A DNA stretch of 8,017 nt from positions 1 to 8,017 of the forward strand of contig JAGWPI010000323.1 in NCBI GenBank assembly GCA_028877005.1. The letters are read 5' to 3'. Both the position numbers and the translations under genes were made by a program. Positions 1 through 6,700 of the stretch are shown piece after piece. The stretch comes from Bacteroidota bacterium. Its GTDB lineage: Bacteria > Bacteroidota > Bacteroidia > Chitinophagales > Chitinophagaceae. The notes beneath the pieces are model-generated. The model was not told where the DNA came from. It did no database searches and was given only the letters and a program-made list of their open reading frames with translations. Positions within the stretch are counted from its first letter, which is position 1. Every line of letters begins with the position of its first letter.

Positions 1-23
1 CTTAAAGTACCAACGATTTTTTA

Positions 24-125
24 ATGCGTCGTTTTTATGCCTCTATTGCCTTAATTGCCCTTATTCTGGCCATGAAAATATTTGTGAACAAATCTACGAA
101 CCATGAAACCAATCAATACTTTTAA
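24..125 (+). CDS. possible 33-residue single-helix membrane peptide
   Basis: A short ORF starts at the ATG at 24, and an in-frame TAA lies upstream at 3-5, so it is not the tail of a longer gene entering from the left. The product begins with a basic MRRF, continues with an uninterrupted hydrophobic stretch (residues about 5-22, rich in Ile, Ala and Leu) and ends in a short polar tail. That is the layout of a single-pass small membrane protein with its N-terminus in the cytoplasm. GCC alanine codons and T-ending codons resemble neighbouring genes. It overlaps the next gene by 23 bases in another frame, which would allow translational coupling. No ribosome binding site is visible. A second in-frame ATG at 72 would remove most of the helix. 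It could be a chance ORF; I recognise no family. Confidence 0.33.
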   Translation: MRRFYASIALIALILAMKIFVNKSTNHETNQYF

Positions 126-381
126 ATTAATTGAAGGCGACTTTAGTGTTGTTGAAGCTAAGGAGTTGTTAACCAATTTATACTCTAATAAAATTCAATT
201 TCATAGCAGTAAAAATTTTAGCACGCAAGAGCGTTTTGGGCATCCACATGAGGGTTCGTTAAAACGTATACCCGAGCTAAAAGCTACGCTTACTGAAATA
301 TGTCAATTATTAGATGCATTGAAACAAACCGACTCTCGCCTTAACATCAGCGCCAATATTACCATACAAATAAATGAATAA
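103..381 (+). CDS. conserved-looking hypothetical protein, 92 residues
   Basis: A small soluble protein with no signal peptide and no membrane segment. I do not recognise a named domain. The N-terminal third (residues 5-30) alternates hydrophobic and charged residues and probably forms strand plus helix. A central polar motif, ERFGHPHEGSLKRIPELK at about residues 43-60, leads into an amphipathic helix (residues 56-75), and the end (residues 80-90) looks like a beta strand. It resembles, from memory only, short uncharacterised proteins common in Bacteroidota with a similar FG...KRI.EL core; no function is known to me. The ATG at 103 is the first start in this frame within the window. It lies 60 bases before sua5, with a promoter-like box between them, so co-transcription is possible but not required. 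Confidence 0.7.
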   Translation: MKPINTFKLIEGDFSVVEAKELLTNLYSNKIQFHSSKNFSTQERFGHPHEGSLKRIPELKATLTEICQLLDALKQTDSRLNISANITIQINE

Positions 382-389
382 AGTACTTG

Positions 390-397
390 TATCTTTG
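390..397 (+). promoter_or_regulatory. Bacteroidota -7 promoter box upstream of sua5
   Basis: TATCTTTG is an exact match to the Bacteroidota -7 consensus TAnnTTTG. It lies in the 60-base gap between the 92-residue gene and sua5 and would give a leader of roughly 35-40 bases. No clear TTTG -33 element sits 17-19 bases upstream; that stretch is the end of the preceding coding region. It is therefore a half-supported promoter. Confidence 0.42.
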
Positions 398-441
398 AAG
401 CCTGAAGTAAACGGTTAATGGTTTATTTCGGATAAAAATAT

Positions 442-1398
442 ATGATTACAAATGATATTTTGTTGGCCAAGCAGGCATTAGAGCAAGATGAAGTAGTAGC
501 TATACCTACCGAAACAGTGTATGGCTTGGCGGGTAATGCTTTTAGCGAAAAAGCCATACTGCAAATCTATACCTTAAAAAAAAGACCTCATTACAATCCG
601 CTTATTGTGCATATTGCCGGCGTGCAGCAGTTACCTGTTGTTGCTAAAAATATACCAAAATTAGCCGAACAGTTGGCTGCTGCTTTTTGGCCCGGTCCGC
701 TTACTTTGTTGTTACAAAAACAATCTGTTATTCCTGATTTGGTTACTGCCGGTCGCGATACCGTTGCTGTACGTGTACCCCATCATCCGCTAACACAAAG
801 CTTGTTGGCACAACTTTCTTTCCCACTGGTTGCACCCAGCGCTAATCCATTCGGTAGTATTAGTCCAACTACCGCCCAACACGTTTGGCAATATTTTCAC
901 GATAGTATTCCGGTAATATTAGATGGTGGTGCATGTGCCAAAGGGGTGGAGTCTACAATTATAGGTTTTGAGGGCGAAGTGCCAATATTGTATCGTTTAG
1001 GAGCCATTGCAACCGAAGCTATTGAAGCCGTTACCGGACCCTTGCATAGTTTAACCCATGCCGGCCAACAGCCGCAAGCACCGGGTATGTTAAACCGCCA
1101 TTATGCACCACATACCACCACTTATTTAACCGATAACGTGGCAGCATTGATGCAGCAATTTCCCCGGCAAAAAATTGGTGTGCTTTTATGGAAAGATAAA
1201 GTACCGGAACAAGAAAATATAGTAGGAATAACGCTTTCACCTTCGGCAAATATGGAAGAAGCAGCCGCTCGTTTATATGCCTCGCTGCATCAGTTAGATG
1301 CAATGCAGTTAGATGTGATTATTGCAGAACGCTTACCGGATACCGATTTAGGTAAAACCATTAACGATCGTTTACAAAGGGCTACGCAACCCTGGTAA
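442..1398 (+). CDS. sua5: L-threonylcarbamoyladenylate synthase, Sua5 type
   Basis: Makes L-threonylcarbamoyl-AMP from threonine, bicarbonate and ATP in the cytoplasm. The TsaD-containing complex then transfers the threonylcarbamoyl group to A37 of ANN-decoding tRNAs to form t6A. The YrdC-like catalytic domain spans residues about 5-195. It shows the IPTETVYGLA signature (21-30), the KxR element (K46, R48), the RVPHHP strand (111-116) and the SxN element in APSANPFG (S133, N135). The linker motif APGMLNRHYAP (213-223) and a Rossmann-like C-terminal Sua5 domain (about 240-315) show this is the long Sua5/YwlC type and not the short TsaC type. At 318 residues it is of usual length and apparently intact. 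An upstream ATG at 418 runs into a stop after five codons, so 442 is the start. It is convergent with the photolyase-like operon. Confidence 0.96.
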   Translation: MITNDILLAKQALEQDEVVAIPTETVYGLAGNAFSEKAILQIYTLKKRPHYNPLIVHIAGVQQLPVVAKNIPKLAEQLAAAFWPGPLTLLLQKQSVIPDLVTAGRDTVAVRVPHHPLTQSLLAQLSFPLVAPSANPFGSISPTTAQHVWQYFHDSIPVILDGGACAKGVESTIIGFEGEVPILYRLGAIATEAIEAVTGPLHSLTHAGQQPQAPGMLNRHYAPHTTTYLTDNVAALMQQFPRQKIGVLLWKDKVPEQENIVGITLSPSANMEEAAARLYASLHQLDAMQLDVIIAERLPDTDLGKTINDRLQRATQPW

Positions 1399-1573
1399 GC
1401 CAATGGTTTTGTTTGTTATAGGCCACGTGCCACTGCCCAATATGCCAAAACATGGTTGGCACTTTGTTACAGCCATTGGTATTTTTATCTTTTTGTAGGG
1501 CGGTAAAGCAATAGCGTGCAACCATGCTGTGCTTTCTATTATAGTTTAAAATATGGTATAGTTGATGTGGCAT
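1382..1573 (-). CDS. possible small Trp/His-rich protein at the end of the photolyase-like operon
   Basis: A 63-residue ORF begins 13 bases after the stop of the photolyase-like gene on the same strand, with AGGA seven bases before its ATG, one of the better ribosome binding sites in the window. Its codon choice (ACC, GCC, GGC, AAC and CAA frequent) resembles the neighbouring genes. The product is rich in aromatic residues and histidine: three Trp in the C-terminal half, several His and Tyr, and two Cys (C22, C35). The tail IGQWHVAYNKQNHWLTRV looks like paired beta strands. It overlaps the last 17 bases of sua5 on the other strand. I recognise no family; it is not the zinc-ribbon DUF2256 protein that I recall near such photolyase relatives. 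A chance ORF inside the convergent terminator region remains a real alternative. Confidence 0.38.
   Translation of the reverse strand: MPHQLYHILNYNRKHSMVARYCFTALQKDKNTNGCNKVPTMFWHIGQWHVAYNKQNHWLTRVA
1400..1479. repeat. nested inverted repeats between convergent genes, possible terminator for sua5
   Basis: Two inverted repeats are nested just after the sua5 stop. The outer arms are CCAATGG (1400-1406) and CCATTGG (1473-1479); the inner arms are GTGCCA (1427-1432) and TGGCAC (1457-1462), with a small CCA/TGG pair inside. On the + strand the outer arm is followed by a T-rich run (about 1480-1496), as in a factor-independent terminator, but the 66-base distance between outer arms is long for one. 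The same bases lie inside the candidate 63-residue ORF on the other strand, so the symmetry could be incidental. Confidence 0.3.
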
Positions 1574-1586
1574 CAGGAAATCCTAT

Positions 1587-2699
1587 TTATGCATTAAATT
1601 GTTTTTTCAGTATGGGCACTATTTTTTTCCAATACTGAAAGAAGGAAGGAAAATAGCCTTTTACTTCAGGTACCATCCATTCCCTATCCTCCATAATACC
1701 GGTATAATGTTGGTTAAGTGGGTGTTCTTTGTATATACAAGTGCTGTTGCCCAGCTGGGTAGCAAGTGCGTTAAAATTACCCACAAAATATTGTAAACCC
1801 GGAATGTTTTGTGCCAGTTGTAGTGCCCATTGCAAGGGCTTTTCACCAACAGGGTATTGCTGAAATAGTGCAGGCTCTAATAACAGAATACGGTTGGCCG
1901 CAGTGTGTGCATGCCAATTGGGGTCTATATTGTAATAATTGTAAATAAGTGTGGGCCAATTGGGTTGAATATCTATATGCTTCGTTGCAGATGGTAATGG
2001 GGTTTGCAGCGAAACTGTACTGCGTTGTTGCAGTACTTGGGGAACGCTGGCCGGGGGTAATTGGGTGTAGGGCACATCTAACCAAGTGTGGTATTGTGTT
2101 GTTCCGGTGTATTGATTGATGTTTTCTTGATTGGCAACATATATTTTGCGACTAAAAGTGCCGGCTACCCATTGCCAACTTAAAGCATTACTAGCCCAAT
2201 CGCCATCTAACAAATGATAATACATCCATTTAGCAGGGGTTTGCCAATGGGTTTGGGCTATATTACATGCTATAGCAGCCGTGTACATACGGCAATGGTT
2301 GTGCATATAGCCGGTTTGGTAAAGGTTTGCTATGGCTTCGTCAATGGCAGTAATGCCGGTTTGGCCTGTTACTAGGGCTGTTGGCATTTCTGTGTATGTA
2401 AAATGCCGCAAGCCGGGAAACATATCTTGGTTTATCTGGGTACCTTTTGCTTGCCAAACGCGTTGGTAATAGTCGCGCCATGCCAGTTCTCGCACCAAAA
2501 CCTCTACCTGCTGAAAAGTATATTTTTGTTGTATTAGGTGCTGTAATATTTGTTGGGTACTAATTACACCTCTGGATAAGTAGGGCGATAAATAAGTTAC
2601 TTTACCCTGCACATAATTTCTGGTACTAGCATATGCAATGGGATTAATAGCTGCTATTAAACGCTTAATGGCAGGGTAGCTGGTAGTAAATGAATTCAT
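1587..2699 (-). CDS. photolyase/cryptochrome-like FAD-binding protein with apparently swapped domain order
   Basis: A 370-residue soluble protein whose first 210 residues form the FAD-binding helical domain of the DNA photolyase/cryptochrome family. Visible landmarks are TYLSPYLSRG (35-44), ELAWRDYY (71-78, matching the lesion-contact Glu and Trp of E. coli photolyase), TGYMHNHCRM (129-138), LLDGDWASNALSWQW (163-177) and the Asn near flavin N5 (N171 by alignment). W175 and W152 match the inner two members of the Trp electron chain; the outer one is not a Trp. The usual N-terminal antenna domain is missing. Residues about 248-330 instead show a strand, strand, helix, strand, strand pattern like that domain, followed by a conserved-looking GYFPSFFQYWKKI tail. 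Repair activity, signalling or another FAD role cannot be decided. It is third in an operon and its ATG overlaps the preceding stop. The family call is firm; the function is inferred. Confidence 0.88.
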   Translation of the reverse strand: MNSFTTSYPAIKRLIAAINPIAYASTRNYVQGKVTYLSPYLSRGVISTQQILQHLIQQKYTFQQVEVLVRELAWRDYYQRVWQAKGTQINQDMFPGLRHFTYTEMPTALVTGQTGITAIDEAIANLYQTGYMHNHCRMYTAAIACNIAQTHWQTPAKWMYYHLLDGDWASNALSWQWVAGTFSRKIYVANQENINQYTGTTQYHTWLDVPYTQLPPASVPQVLQQRSTVSLQTPLPSATKHIDIQPNWPTLIYNYYNIDPNWHAHTAANRILLLEPALFQQYPVGEKPLQWALQLAQNIPGLQYFVGNFNALATQLGNSTCIYKEHPLNQHYTGIMEDREWMVPEVKGYFPSFFQYWKKIVPILKKQFNA

Positions 2700-2965
2700 C
2701 GTTTACTGATTTTGTTCAGGGTAATTTGTCGTTGTAAATTACTTTTAAAGCGTAGTATTCCGGTAGGGCGTTTGTGTAGGTGTTTTTGGCTAACACCGCT
2801 GTTTACACGTTGGCGCCATCGTTTAAAGTTTTTAGGATGTAATTGTTGGCGCATTAAGGCTATTACAGCCTGCTCATTTAACCCAAACTGAAAATCAATG
2901 GCTTCAAAAGGGGTACGATCTTCCCATGCCATTTCAATAATACGGTCTATTTCTTCCGGCGTCAT
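2696..2965 (-). CDS. TIGR03643 family protein (DUF2805-like), unknown function
   Basis: An 89-residue basic protein with the recognisable core of the TIGR03643 family: EEIDRIIEMAWEDRTPFEAI (residues 4-23), FGLNEQAVIALMRQQL (27-42) and FKRWRQRVNSG (47-57), then a basic tail with KH and several Lys/Arg. The core reads like a helix-turn-helix: a helix, a short FGL turn, a second helix around VIALMR, and a basic Trp-containing segment. DNA or nucleic-acid binding is therefore plausible but unproven. As I recall, members are about this length and often sit near photolyase or cryptochrome relatives, as here. It shares 4-base ATGA overlaps with the genes on both sides, so all three are probably made in fixed proportion. 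No signal peptide or membrane segment is seen. Confidence 0.88.
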   Translation of the reverse strand: MTPEEIDRIIEMAWEDRTPFEAIDFQFGLNEQAVIALMRQQLHPKNFKRWRQRVNSGVSQKHLHKRPTGILRFKSNLQRQITLNKISKR

Positions 2966-3438
2966 ATACGTATTAGTTTTTTAGCTGAAAGGATACCTGT
3001 TGTTAATACATCCGTAGATAAAGATTGAAAATGCACCGCTTTACATAAAAATAAAGTGTGGTCGCCCTCGCAGCTAATGGTTTGTATTTTTTGTAGTTGA
3101 ATATAAGCGGCCGCCTCTTTTAAAACGGTAAATTGTCTCCATTGGGTTAGTAATTGTTTTTTTTGCAGCCATGCCTGTTTTGGAAAAATATGACCCGATT
3201 TTTGACCCAAATAACGCACCAATCCATATTGCCGGGCATGTAGTAATTGAAGCACTGCTTCATTGCTTTGTTGCATCCATTCTAAGCTAAGGGTATGTTG
3301 GTAAACTGCTATTATATATAATTTTGGCTGCATGCTTACAGCGGTAACATAGGTGCATATGTTCATGTTAAAGCTTTCTGCAGAATAAGTGGCCAAACTA
3401 TACACCGGCAGGCTGGGTAAATTCCAGGGTCGTTGCAT
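2962..3438 (-). CDS. flavin reductase-like protein (FMN-binding split barrel)
   Basis: A 158-residue protein matching the flavin reductase-like split-barrel fold. The N-terminal strands carry NMNICTYVTAVSMQPKLYII (24-43), the usual N..T.V..VS..P...  flavin-phosphate region. A helix around residues 52-68 follows, and GDHTLFLCKAV (125-135) contains the GDH motif typical of the family. It is at the short end of the family's usual length but has both motifs. Such proteins bind FMN or FAD and many reduce it with NAD(P)H; some are only flavin carriers. As first gene of the operon it may supply or reduce flavin for the photolyase-like FAD protein, which is inference from context. The ATG at 3438 has no ribosome binding site. 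Its stop overlaps the next start as ATGA. Confidence 0.85.
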   Translation of the reverse strand: MQRPWNLPSLPVYSLATYSAESFNMNICTYVTAVSMQPKLYIIAVYQHTLSLEWMQQSNEAVLQLLHARQYGLVRYLGQKSGHIFPKQAWLQKKQLLTQWRQFTVLKEAAAYIQLQKIQTISCEGDHTLFLCKAVHFQSLSTDVLTTGILSAKKLIRI

Positions 3439-3475
3439 GGGGTGGTATTAAAAAATATAAACAAATTGTATAAAA

Positions 3476-3496
3476 GGCCGGTAAGGTATACCGGCC
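3476..3496 (-). repeat. perfect 8-bp hairpin in the leader of the photolyase-like operon
   Basis: The arms GGCCGGTA (3476-3483) and TACCGGCC (3489-3496) are perfect reverse complements around a 5-base loop. They are the most GC-rich bases in the region. Read on the minus strand the hairpin is followed by TTTTATAC, so it resembles a weak terminator or attenuator located about 38 bases before the flavin reductase start. It also starts where the candidate promoter would begin transcription. On the + strand it is followed by AAAA, so a rightward terminator is unlikely. Confidence 0.6.
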
Positions 3497-3503
3497 AAAA
3501 TAG

Positions 3504-3533
3504 AAAAACTATTTAAAGTGATTTTTGTTCAAA
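3504..3533 (-). promoter_or_regulatory. candidate promoter of the flavin reductase / photolyase-like operon
   Basis: On the minus strand TTTG (3533-3530) is followed by an 18-base spacer and TAGTTTTT (3511-3504). This matches the Bacteroidota TTTG/TAnnTTTG pattern, with only the last base of the -7 box different, and the spacer is within the usual 17-19. Transcription would begin near 3497-3500, giving a leader of about 60 bases. Confidence 0.48.
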
Positions 3534-3611
3534 TTTTTATAAAATAAGACAAATGCACCGGCTATTTTTACCGCATTACACACAACAATAACCTACAAGA
3601 ACAAAGCGGTA

Positions 3612-3630
3612 TATGCACTTTTTGTGCATA
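3612..3630. promoter_or_regulatory. 7-bp palindrome with 5-base spacer, possible operator
   Basis: TATGCAC (3612-3618) and GTGCATA (3624-3630) are perfect inverted repeats around TTTTT. The half-site geometry (19 bases overall) suits a dimeric helix-turn-helix regulator. It lies about 80 bases upstream of the minus-strand -33 box and about 70 bases upstream of the kinase -7 box, a position from which one regulator could act on both divergent promoters. It could also be a chance hairpin. Confidence 0.35.
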
Positions 3631-3700
3631 ACTACAGCGAAAAGGGCAAAAAATACTTTATTTTTTTAGACAAGATGTAATTTTTTATACATTTAAACAA

Positions 3701-3708
3701 TATCTTTA
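3701..3708 (+). promoter_or_regulatory. candidate -7 box for the sensor kinase gene
   Basis: TATCTTTA differs from the Bacteroidota -7 consensus TAnnTTTG only in the last base and shares its TATCTTT core with the box before sua5. The -33 position holds only a T-run (from about 3681), so the upstream element is weak. The leader would be about 50 bases. A second similar box, TACATTTA (3688-3695), is an alternative. Confidence 0.38.
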
Positions 3709-3767
3709 TCTTCAAGGCTATATATAGTGCTGAAAGCGCACTTGTCCAATCCTATAAGAATTAGTGT

Positions 3768-6700
3768 ATGCAGGAAATTTACCATCAAACCATATTATAT
3801 GCACCTTTGGCTGTTTTTATTTCAAAAGAAAATGGCATGGTGATAGAGGGCAATCAGGCCGCAGCAAAGATGTTTGGGTATACTATAGACGCGTTAAAAG
3901 GCATGCATAGGCGCAACTTTATTGATGAAGATATGCCCGGCTTTGCGGAAAAGTATTTGCAGCGCGACCAACATGGGTTTATTCAAGGAAATTTTATTGG
4001 TATTAAAAGTAATGGAGAGAAATTCCCGGTTGAAATGTCATCTCGATTGTTTGTTGCACCAAGTGGGGAAAAATTAGCTGCTGCCATTATATCTGATATT
4101 TCAGAAAGGCAACAACAAGCTGCACAACAAGCAGCATTGCTGCAAGAGATGCAACTTATTTTAAACAACACCGACGAGTCGTTTTTAATTCTAGACAGTT
4201 CCTTAAATATTGTAGCGCTAAATGCCGCTACTAAAATGAAGAGTTTGGCAGTATTAGATAAGCAGATGGAAGTAGGCAAATCTATTTTAACTTATGCACA
4301 GCCGGAGCGTTTACCTGCTTTACAACAATTGTATGCAGATGTGTTGGCAGGTCATACACATAAAACAGTTGTCCAAGTTCCGACCAAAGATTCGACTCTA
4401 TATTATCAAATAACCTATAAGCCAATACAAGGAAGCGATGGTAGTGTTAGCCATATAATGGTGAATACCGCCGATATAACCGCAGAGAAAAAAGTTACCC
4501 TACAATTGCAGGAATTATTACATACCTCCGAGCATTTAAAAAATACCTATGAAAAAGAGCGTAATTATTTTATTGATAGTTTAGAACAACTATCTGATGG
4601 GTTTACCACTTTTAATGCTGATGGTACTACTCAATTTATTAATACCAACGGTTTACGCTTGTTGCACTTACCTAAAAACGAAAAAGATGTTAATATCATT
4701 GCAGCTATTCCACCGGGTGAACGTCCCATTTTTGAGCAGGTAATACAAAATGCATTGCAGCTGCAGCAATCTAATGTATTAGATATATATCACCCCGACT
4801 GGCAGGAATGGATGCGCTACCGTATTTATCCGAAAAAAAATGCTATTACTTTATTTTTTAGAAGTATATCTCAGGATGTGCAAATACGGCAAAGCATAGA
4901 AAATTCTGAAAAAACTTATAAATACTTGTTTCATTATAATCCGCAACCTATGTGGATTGTGGATATTGATACCCAAAAAATTATTGAAGTAAATGAAACG
5001 GCGCTACAAAAATATGGCTATAGTCGCGAAGCATTTTTAAAGATGACGGTGTTTGATGTGCACACCGATGCCACAAAACAACAGCTGCAACAACAGTGGA
5101 AAGAAAACGGAGACTTAGATGTTTATTTTGGCGTATGGCAGCATATTACCCAATCGGGCCAAATATTAGATGTAGAAATTACGGCACATAAAATTAATTA
5201 CCAACAACAACCTGCCATGTTGGTATTAATTAATGATGTTACTGAACGTTTAAAAATCCGAAGGTTATTAGAGCAAAGTAATCAAAGGTTTCAGTATGTA
5301 GCACAAGTATCTTTTAATGCTATATGGGATTGGGATTTACTGAACAACACCATGTACTGGGGCGATGGATATACTGAGTTGTTTGGTTATCCGGTAAACC
5401 AATATGCCGGTAGTATTGATGAGTGGAAAAAAAGATTACACGCCAATGATGTAGAACGCGTAAGTAATAGCTTACGGCATGCCATTGACAGTGGGGCAGA
5501 TTTTTGGCAGGAAACTTACTACTACAAAAAAGCAGATGATAGTTGGGCATATGTAGTAGATCGCGGTAAAATATTGAAAGACGAGCACGGAAAACCTTAT
5601 AGAATGGTGGGTGCCATGCAGGATGAAACCCTTTATCAATACAATCATGCAATACAGCAAATTGAAAACCTAATTTATAATCTAAACTTACAACAGCAGG
5701 TTTCCTTTACAGATGTGTTAGAAGTGCTGTTAATAGAATTAGAAAAAATACATCCGGAGATGTTGGCTTCTATACTAACCCTGCAAGCCGATAATACCGT
5801 ACAACATTTAGCCGCACCCCATTTGCCAAAAGGTTATTTGCAAAAAATAGATGGCGCACCAATTGGCCCGGCAGCCGGCTCTTGTGGTACTGCTATGTAT
5901 ACCAAAGAAATGGTAATAGTAGAAGATATTTCGCAAGATGCCAGATGGGAATTGTATAAAGAAGTAGCCTTAGCATATCACTTACACAGTTGCTGGAGTA
6001 TACCTATACTTAATAAAAAAAATACCGTTTTAGGTAGTTTAGCTTTCTACTATAAAACACCTAAAAAGCCCTCTGCACTTGAGTTACAAACCCTAGAGCG
6101 GATGAGTAAATTAATTGGTATAGTGATGGAAAACCATTACAACTACCTGTTAATGGTAACCAATAAGCTACGTTATGAGTTAATTGCGCAGGCATCTAGT
6201 GATGCTTTGTGGGATTGGAACATAGCCAATGGTACCGTAGAATTATTAGGCGATGGGTTTGAAAAATTATTTGGTTACCCTACTAATGTGTTAGAACGCG
6301 ATCGGGATTTTTGGACCAGTCATATACACCCCGATGATTTGCCGGAAGTAAAAAAAAGAGAAAAACAAGCATTTCACAACAAGCAACAAAATATTTGGGA
6401 AATAGAATACCGCTTTAAAAAAAGCGATGGCACTTATGCCTTTGTGCGCGATAAGGGTTTTATTATTAGAGAAGCGGATGGAAGGGTATCTAAGATGATT
6501 GGTGCCACGGAAGATATTACCCTTAGAAAATTGCATGAGGAAGAACTGAAGCGCTTGTCGATGGTGGCTAAAGAAACCACCAATGCTGTGATTATAACCG
6601 ATGCGCAGGAAAATATTACGTATGTAAATGAGGCATTTACTAAAATTACCGGCTATAGTTTAGCGGAAAGTTTGGGAAAAAATCCCCGTTTTTTGCAAGG

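Larger units (their letters stand above)
3439..3767. other. 329-base divergent intergenic region
   Basis: This AT-rich stretch separates the leftward flavin reductase operon from the rightward sensor kinase and contains no convincing ORF. Going left to right it holds an 8-bp hairpin (3476-3496), a minus-strand promoter candidate (3504-3533), a 7-bp palindrome (3612-3630), a T-rich run (3657-3667) and a TATCTTTA box for the kinase (3701-3708). I see no tRNA, small RNA with clear boundaries, or tandem repeats. Confidence 0.8.

Noticed and set aside
418..441. Upstream ATG as an alternative start of sua5
   Set aside because: In the sua5 frame it meets TAA at 433, so it cannot extend the protein.
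1031..1303. 90-residue minus-strand ORF inside sua5
   Set aside because: It lies wholly within the well-supported Sua5 coding frame, shows no family resemblance and is the complementary-frame shadow of that gene.
1399..1586. Search for a DUF2256 zinc-ribbon gene, which I recall accompanying photolyase and TIGR03643 genes
   Set aside because: No pair of CxxC motifs appears in any frame here; the only ORF has two isolated Cys.
1843..2085. 80-residue minus-strand ORF inside the photolyase-like gene
   Set aside because: It is an out-of-frame reading of clearly coding sequence with no recognisable motif.
3461..3470. TACAATTTG on the minus strand as the operon -7 box
   Set aside because: It has one base too many between TA and TTTG, and no TTTG lies at the right distance upstream; the 3504-3533 candidate fits better.
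3726..3742. AGTGC/GCACT hairpin in the kinase leader
   Set aside because: Only five base pairs with a seven-base loop; too weak to call a regulatory element.
5320..5652. 110-residue minus-strand ORF opposite PAS5 of the kinase
   Set aside because: It is antisense to an intact domain, rich in His, Tyr and Cys as expected from complement-frame reading, with no start context.
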